DNA from: Polyangiaceae bacterium
Lineage (GTDB): Bacteria; Myxococcota_A; Polyangia; Polyangiales; Polyangiaceae
NCBI GenBank assembly: GCA_015075635.1
Contig: JABTUA010000002.1
Span: forward strand, 186,001-250,000
DNA: 64,000 bases
Direction: 5' to 3'
Notes under the pieces: model-generated
Seen by the model: the letters and a program-made list of their open reading frames with translations, nothing else
Database searches by the model: none
What the model was told of the DNA's origin: nothing
Part shown: positions 1 through 10,374 of the stretch, in pieces
Layout: the number at the start of each line of letters is the position of its first letter
Numbering within the stretch: the stretch's first letter is position 1
Made by a program: the position numbers and the translations under genes

Positions 1-1
1 G

Positions 2-79
2 GACGTCTCGGTGGTCGACATGGGCTTCGGGTTCTCCTTCGAGAGGACCCTCTGCAGCCGTCGTGCCGCCCTCGACTAG
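2..79 (+). CDS. C-terminal end of a truncated gene
   Basis: An open frame enters from the left edge and stops at TAG 77-79, giving 25 residues that end in RRAALD. There is too little sequence to assign a family. The call rests only on an uninterrupted frame and on the hairpin placed just after the stop, where a terminator would be expected. It could be non-coding. Confidence 0.3.
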   Translation, partial: DVSVVDMGFGFSFERTLCSRRAALD

Positions 80-113
80 CACGAAATTACAGCACTATTT
101 CAGCCTCCGAGAC

Positions 114-154
114 GATCGCGATCGGCGCGGATCGCCGGGGCGCGGATCGCGATC
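114..154. terminator. Palindromic stem-loop between convergent genes
   Basis: The ten-base palindrome GATCGCGATC occurs at 114-123 and again at 145-154, so the two copies can pair around a GC-rich loop. It lies between a rightward stop at 79 and a leftward stop at 157. A bidirectional terminator is the simplest reading, although no T-run follows. Confidence 0.4.
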
Positions 155-156
155 AC

Positions 157-588
157 TCAGTGCAGACGCATGTCGCCTCGCTTCTCGCTGGCACAGTCCC
201 GCTCGAACGAGAGATCGCGCACCTTCCACCCGCCACCTGCTTCTTCGAGCGCCACATCCATGAAGCGCCCGCCTTCGGGCAGGTTGACGCGTACGAACAG
301 GCAGGCGCGAGAGTACTCCCCCCCGCTGCGCCGACTGCGATAGTTCAGCGTCCAGTACCCCGTGCTGCGCCGCAGCGCTTCCAGCGTCCGCTGTGCGTCG
401 TCGGGATCGGTGGCTTCCAGCGGGTAGGCGGGCTGGCCCTGCGCGCGAAGGTGCTCGGTGTAGGCATCCAGCTCTCGACGCGGAGGGACCGAGCAGGCGT
501 AGAGCACGCCGCACAGCGCGAGCGTGCCGCCAGCCGTCATCAGCGCCCAGCGCGCGCTGAAGCGCCCCTTCTTGGCCGGCTCGTTCAC
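157..588 (-). CDS. Small membrane-anchored or lipoprotein-like hypothetical protein
   Basis: The 143-residue product has a basic start, then a hydrophobic segment (about residues 14-32) that ends in LYAC, which resembles a lipobox. The rest is a small extracytoplasmic domain with a hydrophilic C-terminus. I do not recognise the family. The GTG start at 588 overlaps the TGA of the preceding lipoprotein gene as GTGA, so the two are probably translationally coupled. It is the last gene of a leftward run that begins with the protease at 2721. Confidence 0.7.
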   Translation of the reverse strand: MNEPAKKGRFSARWALMTAGGTLALCGVLYACSVPPRRELDAYTEHLRAQGQPAYPLEATDPDDAQRTLEALRRSTGYWTLNYRSRRSGGEYSRACLFVRVNLPEGGRFMDVALEEAGGGWKVRDLSFERDCASEKRGDMRLH

Positions 589-785
589 TTCGCCGACCGG
601 CACGCCTCCATCCAGTCGCTCATGTCCTTGGCCGCCTGTGCTTTGCAGGCGTCGTCTTTGCAGGCGGCTACCTCGCGCTCGTAGCGCTGCTTGGTGGTCT
701 CCATGCACTTCTCGACCTGGCTCTTGCAGCCGCCCGCCATGAGACAAACGGCCAGCGCCAATGACGCGATCACGACTCGAGACAT
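585..785 (-). CDS. Small lipoprotein, 66 residues
   Basis: This short secreted protein has an N-terminal hydrophobic stretch and the lipobox MAGGC (Cys at residue 20), followed by a charged helical segment with three further cysteines. The start is supported by a strong GGGAGGAG Shine-Dalgarno sequence six bases upstream, which overlaps the end of the previous gene. The mature protein of about 46 residues is probably an outer-membrane or periplasmic lipoprotein of unknown role. Confidence 0.7.
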   Translation of the reverse strand: MSRVVIASLALAVCLMAGGCKSQVEKCMETTKQRYEREVAACKDDACKAQAAKDMSDWMEACRSAK

Positions 786-788
786 CGT

Positions 789-986
789 TCACTCCTCCCG
801 CGTCGAAGTCTCGCCGAGCGCATCCTTCGTGTCAATCCGACAGCGACCCACCAAGGAGTGAACGATGGCCGCCACGTGGGCGAGCGACAGAACCGGTAGC
901 ACCATCACCGCCGTGACGGTCAAGAAGACGAGCACTCCGTAGGCGGCGTCGTGCGCCGTGCGTTCGTTCTCCGCGATGCCCCCCAT
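789..986 (-). CDS. Small single-span membrane protein
   Basis: The 65-residue protein has one hydrophobic segment at about residues 17-42 and polar ends. No family is recognised. It starts 19 bases after the subtilase stop and ends three bases before the next lipoprotein start, so it is most likely part of the same transcript. The function may relate to the membrane part of the upstream protease, but that is only suggested by position. Confidence 0.6.
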   Translation of the reverse strand: MGGIAENERTAHDAAYGVLVFLTVTAVMVLPVLSLAHVAAIVHSLVGRCRIDTKDALGETSTREE

Positions 987-1005
987 GCGGCTCGGATGGA
1001 AGCAG

Positions 1006-2721
<1,716 letters not shown>

Positions 2722-2728
2722 GGTGGAG

Positions 2729-2734
2729 AGCGTA
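2729..2734 (-). promoter_or_regulatory. -10 element of the protease gene, leaderless spacing
   Basis: TACGCT on the minus strand ends seven bases before the GTG start at 2721. The same TACGCTCTC string, with the same spacing, precedes the cyclophilin gene at 14955. Transcription would begin at or next to the start codon. Confidence 0.5.
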
Positions 2735-2768
2735 GCGCAACCCGCCGAGCGGTGCTCAGATCCGCCGC

Positions 2769-3557
2769 ATGCGCCCAATCTCGGAGCTATCCGCCGCCGA
2801 AGCCCGGGGCCTCGAGGGCCTCCTGTTCGACCTGGACGACACCCTGCTCGATCACGGCCGGCTGGGTGAAACCGCGTACTCGTCGCTCTTTCGGCTGCGC
2901 GAGAGCGGCCTACGTCTGATCGCGGTGACGGGCAGACCCGCTGGCTGGGGCGAGGTCGTCGCGCGCCAGTGGCCCGTCGACGGCGCCGTGACGGAGAACG
3001 GCGCCGTGCTCCTGTACCGAGACGACGGTGGCGTACGCCGGCTGGACGCCGTGCCCGAAGCGGAGCGCCGCACGCGCCGCATCCGCGTCGCCGAGGTGGT
3101 GGCCAAGATAGGCGAGGCCTTCCCCGAGCTCGCTCCCGCGGACGACGTCGCGGCGCGCCTCAGCGACTTCACTTTCGACATCGGCGAGCGGCAGCGCGTC
3201 GCGCCCGAGGTGGTGCGGGCCGTCGCGGCTCTCGCCCGCGAGCACGGCGCGCGCACGCAGGCCTCGAGCGTGCACCTGCACGTGAGCTTCGACGCCGACG
3301 ACAAGGCCACCGGCGCCGTACGCCTGGTCCGCCTGCTCTGGGGCACCGATCCCACGCTGACTCGCTTCCACTTCGCGTTCATCGGTGACAGCGAGAACGA
3401 CGCAGCGTGCTTCGCCGGCTTTCGTACCACCATCGCGGTCCAGAACTTCTCCGGCCGCCCGACCGTTTCTCCGCGCTACCTGACGGCCGCGCCCCGCGGC
3501 GCGGGCTTCGCGGAAGCGGCGGCGCGCGTGGTCGAGCTGCGCGAAGGCCCGGGCTGA
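2769..3557 (+). CDS. HAD-superfamily phosphatase (Cof / phosphoglycolate-like, C2 cap)
   Basis: All four HAD motifs are present in 262 residues: DLDDT (nucleophile Asp21, acid Asp23), TGRP (Thr54), Lys179 in the DDKATG stretch and GDSEND (206-211). The spacing between motifs II and III fits a C2 cap, as in Cof, sucrose-phosphate or mannosyl-phosphoglycerate phosphatases. The substrate cannot be read from the sequence. The gene is divergent from the protease gene with 47 bases between starts. Confidence 0.85.
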   Translation: MRPISELSAAEARGLEGLLFDLDDTLLDHGRLGETAYSSLFRLRESGLRLIAVTGRPAGWGEVVARQWPVDGAVTENGAVLLYRDDGGVRRLDAVPEAERRTRRIRVAEVVAKIGEAFPELAPADDVAARLSDFTFDIGERQRVAPEVVRAVAALAREHGARTQASSVHLHVSFDADDKATGAVRLVRLLWGTDPTLTRFHFAFIGDSENDAACFAGFRTTIAVQNFSGRPTVSPRYLTAAPRGAGFAEAAARVVELREGPG

Positions 3558-3628
3558 GCGACCGCCTCTGGGCGTCACACTTCGAGACGCCGATCTCGGC
3601 GGGCTGGCGGCTCGCCGAACGACCCGAA

Positions 3629-3634
3629 TATACT
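3629..3634 (+). promoter_or_regulatory. -10 element of the sensor kinase gene
   Basis: TATACT, close to the sigma-70 consensus, ends eight bases before ATG 3643. The -35 region is weak. The spacing implies a leaderless or nearly leaderless transcript for the kinase/regulator operon. Confidence 0.6.
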
Positions 3635-3642
3635 GCCAGCCG

Positions 3643-5892
3643 ATGAGGGACGGGCGACGAGACTCCGCCGAGGCGCCTCCCTCCTCGGGCGCCCCGCGCC
3701 GGCCGGCCGCGGAGCGCGGTTTCCTCTCGGTCGGCACCAAGCTCGGTGTCGCGGTCGTGCTGGTGGTCACGGTCGCGAGCGCGGTCGTCTTCTTCCGAGT
3801 CAGCCAGCGCGAGCGCGACTCGCTGGTGGAGAGCAAGCGCGTCGCCGCGGACATGGTCGCGGACTTGTTCGCGGCCTCGCTGGGGGCGCCGCTCGACTTC
3901 GGGGACAAGGAAGCCGTCGAGGCCGAGCTGGGGCACCTGGTGCAGAACAAGGACGTCAGCTTCGTCTCCGTCTGGCAGGCAGGACAGGACACGCCTTTCG
4001 CGGAGAGGGTCGCCGGTGGTCCGCGCCCGCAGGGCAGCACCGAACGCGCACCCGAGCGCACCCGCGTTCACCCGACCTTCGTCGAGGTCGCCCGCAACGT
4101 GGCGGGCGGCGAAGGGAGGCCGGTCGGCACCACGGTGATCCACTTCTCGCTGGACCGGGAGAACGCCGCCTACGAGGTGAACCGACAGCGCATCTTGTGG
4201 CTCTGTCTGCTCTTGGCGCTCGGCACCATGACGGTCCTCCTCTTGGTGAGTCGAGTCTCGGTGGTGGGTCCCATCGACGCGCTGCTGAGCGCCGTCCGCC
4301 GAGTCGAGCGAGGGCAGCGCGGAGCCGAGGTCCGCGTCTTCGCCAACGACGAGATCGGACGTTTGGCCCGCGCGTTCGAGTCGATGCGGACTGCGATCTT
4401 CGATCGTGAGGAGCGCCTGGCCGAAGCGAACGCCAACCTGCGCGAGTTGTTCGACCACATGCGCCAGGCCATCGTCGTCTTCGACGAGCAGGGCACGGTC
4501 ACCGGCACTCAGTCGCGGCAGGCCGCGGTCATCTTCGGCGAGGGCGCGGCGAGCCAGCAACACGCCCGTGACCTGCTCTACCCGGGAGTAGGCGATTGGG
4601 ACCCGGAGCGGCGCGCGTTCGAGGAGTGGCTGACCCTGGCCTTCGAGGTGACGCCGGAGGGCTGGGACGAGCTCCTGTCGCTGGCGCCGCGCGAGGTGCG
4701 CCTCTCGGGTGGCGCGGGCGAGCGCGTGCTGTCGTTGGACTTCCAGCCGGTGGTGCGCGACGGGGCGATCCACCGCGTGATGCTCCTGGCCACCGACGTC
4801 ACCGAGCAGTTTCGCCTAGAGCGCGAGGTGCACGAGCAGGGCGAGCGGCACGCGCGCCAGCTGGCGACCTTGCGTCGCCTGGTCTCCGGCGGCGGGCAGT
4901 TGTTCGTGGCGTTCCTCGGCAGCGCCCGCCAGCGCTTGGAGCGGGCGAAGAGCTTGCTCGCTCCGGGTCCCACGCCGCTCGCGCGCCTGGACGACGCGTT
5001 CCAGACCATCCACACCCTGAAGGGCGAGGCGGCGAGCTTCGAGATGACCGAGATCACGGGGCTCCTGGAGGGGGTCGAGAGCCGACTCTCCAGCCTGCGC
5101 GAGCAAGCCCGTGACGCTCCCTCGCGCCAGGCCGAGCTCGACGGCGACCTCGGAAGCGCGCTCGACGGTGTCGAGAAGCTGTTGAACGAGAGCGAGGAGC
5201 TGTTCATCGCTGCTTCACCTTCCGGGCGCGCCGCCCTGGAACAAGTCACGGTGCGGCGCTCGGACCTCGATGCCCTCTCGGCGATCGCGCAGAAGCAGGG
5301 CGGAGAGCTCGAGCTGATCAGTGAGCGGCTCCGCGCCTGCTCCGTGGGAGAGCACGTCGGGCCCCTGATCGAGCGCGCACCGGCCTGGGCCGAAGCCATC
5401 GGCAAGCGCGCCCGGCTGGAGCTCGAAGGCCGAGAGACGCGCATTCCCGAGGCTTTGGGCCGCGTGCTGCCGGGGGTCGTCACCCACCTGGTGAAGAACG
5501 CCATCGCCCACGGGATCGAGCGCCCCGAGCAGCGCCGGGCCGGCGACAAGCTCGAGGTGGGAACGGTGGGCATCATCGCGACAGTCGCGTCGGACCGACC
5601 CCGCATCGAGGTGTGGGACGACGGCCGGGGGGTCGAGAAGAACCCGGTCTTGGCGCAGGCCGTCGCAAAGGGCGACAAGCTCTCGGTCGAGACCGCCAAC
5701 GACGGGTCGTTCCGAGTCGACGGGGCCAACACCAGCGACGACGCGTTGTCGGGCCGGGGCATGGGCCTGGCAGCGGTGGTCCGCGAGCTCGAGGCCGTGG
5801 GCTACCATCTCCTGGTCGAAGCCCGGGAGCCCTGCGGAACTCGCTTCATCCTGGCGCCCGGCAACAGCCAACCTCCCGGAGCGCGCGCATGA
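3643..5892 (+). CDS. Membrane CheA-like sensor kinase with internal Hpt domain
   Basis: The domain order in 749 residues is: TM helix 34-52, periplasmic sensor of about 130 residues, TM helix 184-203, HAMP about 205-255, PAS-like region about 270-390, Hpt with phosphorylatable His457 in TIHTLKGEA, then a CheA-type ATPase. The ATPase shows the N box HLVKNAIAHG (615-624), the G1 box DDGRGV and the G2 box GRGMGLA (704-710). There is no CheW-like P5 domain, so it should not dock to chemoreceptor arrays. It fuses receptor and CheA catalytic parts in one chain. Its stop overlaps the start of a single-domain response regulator (ATGA). A TonB receptor and a YfiR-like protein lie tail-to-tail with it. 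Confidence 0.88.
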   Translation: MRDGRRDSAEAPPSSGAPRRPAAERGFLSVGTKLGVAVVLVVTVASAVVFFRVSQRERDSLVESKRVAADMVADLFAASLGAPLDFGDKEAVEAELGHLVQNKDVSFVSVWQAGQDTPFAERVAGGPRPQGSTERAPERTRVHPTFVEVARNVAGGEGRPVGTTVIHFSLDRENAAYEVNRQRILWLCLLLALGTMTVLLLVSRVSVVGPIDALLSAVRRVERGQRGAEVRVFANDEIGRLARAFESMRTAIFDREERLAEANANLRELFDHMRQAIVVFDEQGTVTGTQSRQAAVIFGEGAASQQHARDLLYPGVGDWDPERRAFEEWLTLAFEVTPEGWDELLSLAPREVRLSGGAGERVLSLDFQPVVRDGAIHRVMLLATDVTEQFRLEREVHEQGERHARQLATLRRLVSGGGQLFVAFLGSARQRLERAKSLLAPGPTPLARLDDAFQTIHTLKGEAASFEMTEITGLLEGVESRLSSLREQARDAPSRQAELDGDLGSALDGVEKLLNESEELFIAASPSGRAALEQVTVRRSDLDALSAIAQKQGGELELISERLRACSVGEHVGPLIERAPAWAEAIGKRARLELEGRETRIPEALGRVLPGVVTHLVKNAIAHGIERPEQRRAGDKLEVGTVGIIATVASDRPRIEVWDDGRGVEKNPVLAQAVAKGDKLSVETANDGSFRVDGANTSDDALSGRGMGLAAVVRELEAVGYHLLVEAREPCGTRFILAPGNSQPPGARA

Positions 5893-6308
5893 GCTCGGAG
5901 CGCGGACAGGTGGTCGTCATGGACGACAGCTGGCTGATCTTGGAGAAGATCCGCGAGTCCCTCGCGTTGGCTGGCTACAACGTCCGCACCACCACCAGCC
6001 TGGAGGTGGCGGCCAAGCTCGCGAAGAGCAGTGACCTGGCGGTGATCGACTTCCACATGCCCGGAATGAACGGCAAGGAAGTGCTGGAGCACATCAAGCG
6101 GACGCTGCCGGCGGACTCGATCTGTCAGTTCTACCTGTACACGTCCGATCCGGAGCAGGCCAGCCGCTACCGAGTCCACGGGTTCGACGGCGCGTTCTTG
6201 AAGAAGGGCGACGACGGCGCGCTGACGACCCAAGTCGATGCGGTGTTCCGCACCATCAGCCTGCGCAAGATGGCGCTCCGCATGAGGCGTGAACGCCGCG
6301 AGGCCTGA
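5889..6308 (+). CDS. Single-domain response regulator (CheY-like)
   Basis: The 139-residue receiver has the acidic pair Asp12/Asp13, phospho-acceptor Asp54 in VIDFHMPG, Thr85 and Lys105/106, and no output domain. It overlaps the kinase stop by four bases, so it is the cognate partner and should act through protein interaction or as a phosphate relay. The basic C-terminal tail (RRERREA) is short. The stop is three bases from the convergent TonB receptor stop. Confidence 0.9.
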   Translation: MSSERGQVVVMDDSWLILEKIRESLALAGYNVRTTTSLEVAAKLAKSSDLAVIDFHMPGMNGKEVLEHIKRTLPADSICQFYLYTSDPEQASRYRVHGFDGAFLKKGDDGALTTQVDAVFRTISLRKMALRMRRERREA

Positions 6309-6311
6309 GCC

Positions 6312-8474
6312 TCACCATCCGAGGTCGTACTGGAGCCCGACACCGGTGCGGAAGCGGTCCACCGGCGCGCGCAAGCGCTCACCCGACGGCAGCGGTGGAC
6401 CGACGACATACGGGCTGTCGTCCACGACCGTGTAGTTCGCGGTGAGGCGGTAGCTGAGGCCGGTGAGCCCGGGAACCGGCCCGGTGAGCGCGGCCCGGAG
6501 CTCGATCTGCGGATCCGCGAAGCCGGGCTCGCCGCGATTGAGCTGCCGCCGGCTGATGAAGCGAGTGGCGAGCGCCGCGGTCGGCAAGCCTCCGGCGAAG
6601 TCGTAGGAAATGCGTGCGTTGCCGAACCACGACGGCGCGGTCTCGAGCAGCACGGGGTCACTGCCGGGATCCTCGAGCCGCGTGAAGGCCTCGGTGAACG
6701 AGAGCCCGTAGCGCAGCCGCCCGGTCACCGCAGAGCCTTCGTAGAGCGCGTTCAGACCGTAGTTCTCGATGCTGCCGAGGTTCCGCACCTGATAGCCGTA
6801 GGCCGCTGCCGGCTCGAGCTCGCCTCGGGCGATGGCGTCAGCCAGCTCCTGCGGGCTGAGCTCCACGGCCACCGCCAGGTCTTTCCACCAAGATCGGAAC
6901 GCGCCGATCAGGATGCGCTGCCGGCCGAAGCGCTGCTCGAACGACGCCTCGACCGAGCGCACCACCTCCGGGTCGAGCCCGTCGCCGCCCGGGATCTGAG
7001 TGAGCGGATCGCGGTAGTAGATCTCGAACGCGGTGGGTGCGCGAAACGCCTCGCTGTAGATGGCCTTGAGCGCGCCGCCCTTCCAAGGAAAGACGGTGCC
7101 GGCAGCGCGCGGCGAGAGGTGGTTGCCGAAGCGATCGTCGGCGTCGAGCCGGACTCCGGCGTTGAGCGCCAAGAAATCCACCGGAGCCGCCGTCTGCTGG
7201 ACGTAGGCGCCGAGCGCGCGTTCCCCCTCGTCGTAGACCCCGATGCTCCCCGGGTTCGAGCCGGTCAGGTTGTCGATGAAATCGACCTTCGACTTGACCT
7301 GCTTCAAGCGGCCGTCCACGCCGAGCAGCGTGACGAAGCTGCCGTTCCCCGCCCAGTCCAGGTGCGCTTGGGGCTCGAGGCCGGTGGACATGGAGATGCC
7401 CGTCAAGCGCCAGAGGCATCCGGAATCCTGCCCGGGCAGGCAGTCTTCGGCGCCGTCGCTGGTCCAGTCCTGGCGGTAGTCGTAGAGATCGCCGTAGGCG
7501 CGCGCGCTGAGCCGTAGCGTCTTGGACACCGTGAACGTGTGCTTCAAGTCCACGTTGAGCCAGCGGTCTTGCTCGAAGCTGTCGGGGTCGTCGAAGTTGC
7601 CGCCGTTGGTCGGATAGGTGCGCTTGTAGACCGCCGCGCGGACCGCCGCCTCGGTGTTGCCCACGCGGAAGCGCAGGTAGCCGCCAGGCGCGCGGGTGTA
7701 GTGAGCGTCGTCACCCTTGCCGCCCCAGATGCCGAGGGGTTTCTCCTTGGAATAGCGCCGCGGCAAGCCCGTGACGCTGTCGGGACCCGGATCGAACGCG
7801 CGGAAGTCGAAGCTCGGCCCGAACTGCGCGAAGTACTCCGCTGCGAAGGTGACCTCGGCGTCGGTGCCGAACAGCTGGAGCTCGTGGCCGACTCCGGCCA
7901 TGCCGCGGATGCTGGTCGGGATCTCGGTGTCCACGCCGAAGTGCGCGCCCTTGAAGTCCTTCGCGCGCTTGGTCACCAGGTGCACCACGCCGAGCATGGC
8001 GTTCGACCCGTAGAGGACCGAGCCGGGCCCGAGCACGATCTCGATGTGATCGACGAGCTCGATGGGCACCATCGTACCCCGCCCGTAGTAGCTCCCCGCG
8101 CCCCACTGCTCGTTCAGGACGTGACCGTCGAGCATCAAGAGGACGTGGGCGCCGAAGTCGCCGCGCAGAGTCACGCCGCGAGCGCCGATGTCGGTGCTCT
8201 GGAAGAACTTTTCGGTGACCATGCCCATGGCCAGGTAGTTGATGGCCTCGTCCACGGTCCGAATGCCGTGGCGGCGCAGCTCCTCTGCGCTGATGGACAC
8301 GCTGGTGGCGGGCGCCGTGCTGGTGGTCTCCGCGGATTTGGAGGCGGAAGAGACCACGGACTCGTCGAGCAGCCCTTCGAGCTCGGCGGTGTCCTCGTCG
8401 GACGCTTGGGCCTGAGCCAGGCTCGGCGCGGCCAAACACAGGATCAGGGTCGTGATCGACAGCCGGCGCTTCAT
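6312..8474 (-). CDS. TonB-dependent outer-membrane receptor
   Basis: The 720-residue protein begins with a signal peptide (cleavage after AQAQA). A plug domain follows (about 40-170) with typical stretches such as TSVSISAEEL, RGVTLRGDF, LLMLDGHVLNE and IEIVLGPGSVLYGSNAMLGVV. A long C-terminal beta-barrel then ends in an aromatic residue (GLQYDLGW). The ligand is not evident. Its ATG overlaps the stop of the YfiR-like gene, so both are expressed together. The pair converges on the CheA-like kinase genes. Confidence 0.9.
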   Translation of the reverse strand: MKRRLSITTLILCLAAPSLAQAQASDEDTAELEGLLDESVVSSASKSAETTSTAPATSVSISAEELRRHGIRTVDEAINYLAMGMVTEKFFQSTDIGARGVTLRGDFGAHVLLMLDGHVLNEQWGAGSYYGRGTMVPIELVDHIEIVLGPGSVLYGSNAMLGVVHLVTKRAKDFKGAHFGVDTEIPTSIRGMAGVGHELQLFGTDAEVTFAAEYFAQFGPSFDFRAFDPGPDSVTGLPRRYSKEKPLGIWGGKGDDAHYTRAPGGYLRFRVGNTEAAVRAAVYKRTYPTNGGNFDDPDSFEQDRWLNVDLKHTFTVSKTLRLSARAYGDLYDYRQDWTSDGAEDCLPGQDSGCLWRLTGISMSTGLEPQAHLDWAGNGSFVTLLGVDGRLKQVKSKVDFIDNLTGSNPGSIGVYDEGERALGAYVQQTAAPVDFLALNAGVRLDADDRFGNHLSPRAAGTVFPWKGGALKAIYSEAFRAPTAFEIYYRDPLTQIPGGDGLDPEVVRSVEASFEQRFGRQRILIGAFRSWWKDLAVAVELSPQELADAIARGELEPAAAYGYQVRNLGSIENYGLNALYEGSAVTGRLRYGLSFTEAFTRLEDPGSDPVLLETAPSWFGNARISYDFAGGLPTAALATRFISRRQLNRGEPGFADPQIELRAALTGPVPGLTGLSYRLTANYTVVDDSPYVVGPPLPSGERLRAPVDRFRTGVGLQYDLGW

Positions 8475-9067
8475 CCCACCACCTTCACGAGCTTGAGCAC
8501 CTTGCTGCTGAGCTCGACGTCTTGCTTCTTCGCCTGCTTGAGGTGAACGAGCAGCTTCGGCTTGCCTCCCACCAGGTCGAAGCCGAGCACGACACCGCCG
8601 GCTACCTGCTTGGGCACCGCACCCACGGTCAGCACGCTCACGCCTTCGAGCGCCTTGGCCAGCGTACCGAGCTCGCCGCCGGAGAACCCCGGAGCCAGGT
8701 AGACGACCGCGATGTGCTTGCTCTTGATGTGCTTCACCAGATCCTTGGCGTCGCTGTAGCCCAGCGACGTGACCTCCGCGGGCAGGCCCGCGATGGTGTC
8801 CTTCTTCTGCAGCTCCTTCTTCGCCTGCTCGGCGATGCGCTCGGAGTCGCCGTCCTTGGACTTGCTCAAGACGACCACGCGCGCCTTGCTGCCGGCCCGG
8901 GCCGGGAGGTTCTTGTCATAGGCCGCGACCTTCGCGAGCAGCTCGATCTGGAGCGGTACCGGGACGGTGACCTCGTCGGCGCGCGCGGCGCCCGGGAGGC
9001 CCAACGCCGCCGTGGCGCCCACGACCCCGCTGATGAGAGCCCTCCGCGAAAGACGCACGCCCCTCAT
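8471..9067 (-). CDS. YfiR-like (DUF4154) periplasmic protein
   Basis: The 198-residue protein has a signal with twin arginines (LSRRALISG) that could be Sec or Tat. The mature part has the DUF4154 layout: a start with VPLQIELLAKVAAYDKNL, a central SIR2/STAS-like alpha/beta fold and a hydrophobic core near VLTVG. In known family members YfiR senses periplasmic conditions and represses a membrane diguanylate cyclase; that role is not shown here. It is first in the operon with the TonB receptor. Confidence 0.75.
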   Translation of the reverse strand: MRGVRLSRRALISGVVGATAALGLPGAARADEVTVPVPLQIELLAKVAAYDKNLPARAGSKARVVVLSKSKDGDSERIAEQAKKELQKKDTIAGLPAEVTSLGYSDAKDLVKHIKSKHIAVVYLAPGFSGGELGTLAKALEGVSVLTVGAVPKQVAGGVVLGFDLVGGKPKLLVHLKQAKKQDVELSSKVLKLVKVVG

Positions 9068-9078
9068 CGCCGCACCGA

Positions 9079-9084
9079 AGACTA
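9079..9084 (-). promoter_or_regulatory. -10 element of the YfiR-like / TonB receptor operon
   Basis: TAGTCT on the minus strand lies 11 bases before ATG 9067, again giving almost no leader. Confidence 0.45.
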
Positions 9085-9135
9085 GGCGGCGTACCCGTTC
9101 GGGTCAACGCGCACGCCGGCAAATGCTCCAGAGGA

Positions 9136-9164
9136 TTGGCGGGCCGCGCGCGGCTGGGGTAGTT
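9136..9164 (+). promoter_or_regulatory. argD promoter, matching the argF promoter
   Basis: TTGGCG, a 17-base spacer and GTAGTT end ten bases before ATG 9175. The spacer GGCCGCGCGC-GGC-GGG and the CGCCATGTCCAG start region are nearly identical to those of argF at 15711-15739, which suggests shared control of the two arginine genes. Confidence 0.6.
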
Positions 9165-9174
9165 GCATCCCGCC

Positions 9175-10374
9175 ATGTCCAGCGAAGCCGAGCTCGTGGC
9201 CCTCGGAGGCCAGTACCTGTACCCGAACTACCGCCAGCCCCCGCTCGTGATCGCGCGCGGCAAGGGCTCGGAGCTCTGGGACAAAAGCGGCAAGCGCTAC
9301 CTCGACTGCCACGGGGGCATCGCGGTGAGCACGCTGGGCCACGCGCACCCGCGCCTGGTGGCGGCCATCGCCAAGCAGGCCGGGGAGGTGATCCACCTCT
9401 CGAACTACTTCTACAACGAGCCGAACATCCACCTGGCCGAGCGCCTGTGCAAGCTGACGGGTATGGCCCGGGCCTTCTTCTGCAACTCCGGCGCGGAGGC
9501 GATGGAGGGGATGCTGAAGCTGACGCGGCGGCACTACTTCGACAAGGGCCAGGCGGACCGCTTCCGCATCATCGCCTTCGAGAGCTCGTTTCACGGTCGC
9601 ACGCTGGGCGCGCTGGCGGCGACGGGGCAGAAGAAGTACCGCGACGGCTTCGGTCCGCTGCCGGGTGTGACGCACGTCCCCTACGGAGACGCTGGCGCGG
9701 TACGCGCCGCGATGGCGCCCGACGTCGCCGGCATCCTGTTCGAGCCCGTGCAGGGCGAGGGCGGGGTGCTGCCGGCACCCGCGGGCTTCGTCGCCGAGCT
9801 GCGCCGCATCGCCGACGAGCACGGGGCGCTCCTGCTCGCGGACGAGATCCAGACCGGCATCGGTCGCACCGGCAAGTTCCTGTGCGTGCAGCACGACGGC
9901 GTGGAGCCCGACGTCTTGGCGCTGGCCAAGGGCCTGGCAGGCGGCGTGCCGATCGGCGCCATGCTGTGCAAGGCGCACCTGGAGGGCGTGCTGCCGCCGG
10001 GCAGCCACGGCTCGACCTTCGGCGGCAACCCCCTGGCCTCGGCGGCGGCGCTGACCGTCCTGGACGTGCTCGAGGAAGAGAAGATCCTCGACAACGTGAA
10101 TGCGCGCGGCGCCCAGCTGGCCTCGGGCCTGACCGCGCTGGCCAAGAAGCACGAGCGCCTGGTCGCGACCTCCCGAGGCAGCGGGCTGCTCCAGGCCCTG
10201 GTGCTGCGCGATGGCGTCGACCCGAGGGGGGTCCTGGAGAAGCTGCGGGACGCCGGCCTCCTGCTCAGCATCGCGGGCGCCGCCGGCCTGCGCTTCTCGC
10301 CGCCCTTGGTGATCCGAGAGAGCGAGCTCGCCGAGGCGCTGGCGATCGTCGATCGCGTTCTGGCTACGGCGTGA
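9175..10374 (+). CDS. argD: Acetylornithine aminotransferase (class III PLP transaminase)
   Basis: The 399-residue product matches the ArgD family: YLDCHGGIAVSTLGHAHP, CNSGAEAMEGMLKLTR, SFHGRTLGALAATGQ, Asp223 in LLADEIQTGIGRTG for the PLP pyridine nitrogen, and the PLP Lys252 in LALAKGLAGGVPIG. It converts N-acetylglutamate semialdehyde to acetylornithine in the cytoplasm. ATG 9175 is preferred over TTG 9163 because it fits the promoter spacing and matches the argF start context. Its end overlaps the convergent oxidoreductase by 11 bases. A succinylornithine or GABA transaminase is a less likely alternative. Confidence 0.88.
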   Translation: MSSEAELVALGGQYLYPNYRQPPLVIARGKGSELWDKSGKRYLDCHGGIAVSTLGHAHPRLVAAIAKQAGEVIHLSNYFYNEPNIHLAERLCKLTGMARAFFCNSGAEAMEGMLKLTRRHYFDKGQADRFRIIAFESSFHGRTLGALAATGQKKYRDGFGPLPGVTHVPYGDAGAVRAAMAPDVAGILFEPVQGEGGVLPAPAGFVAELRRIADEHGALLLADEIQTGIGRTGKFLCVQHDGVEPDVLALAKGLAGGVPIGAMLCKAHLEGVLPPGSHGSTFGGNPLASAAALTVLDVLEEEKILDNVNARGAQLASGLTALAKKHERLVATSRGSGLLQALVLRDGVDPRGVLEKLRDAGLLLSIAGAAGLRFSPPLVIRESELAEALAIVDRVLATA

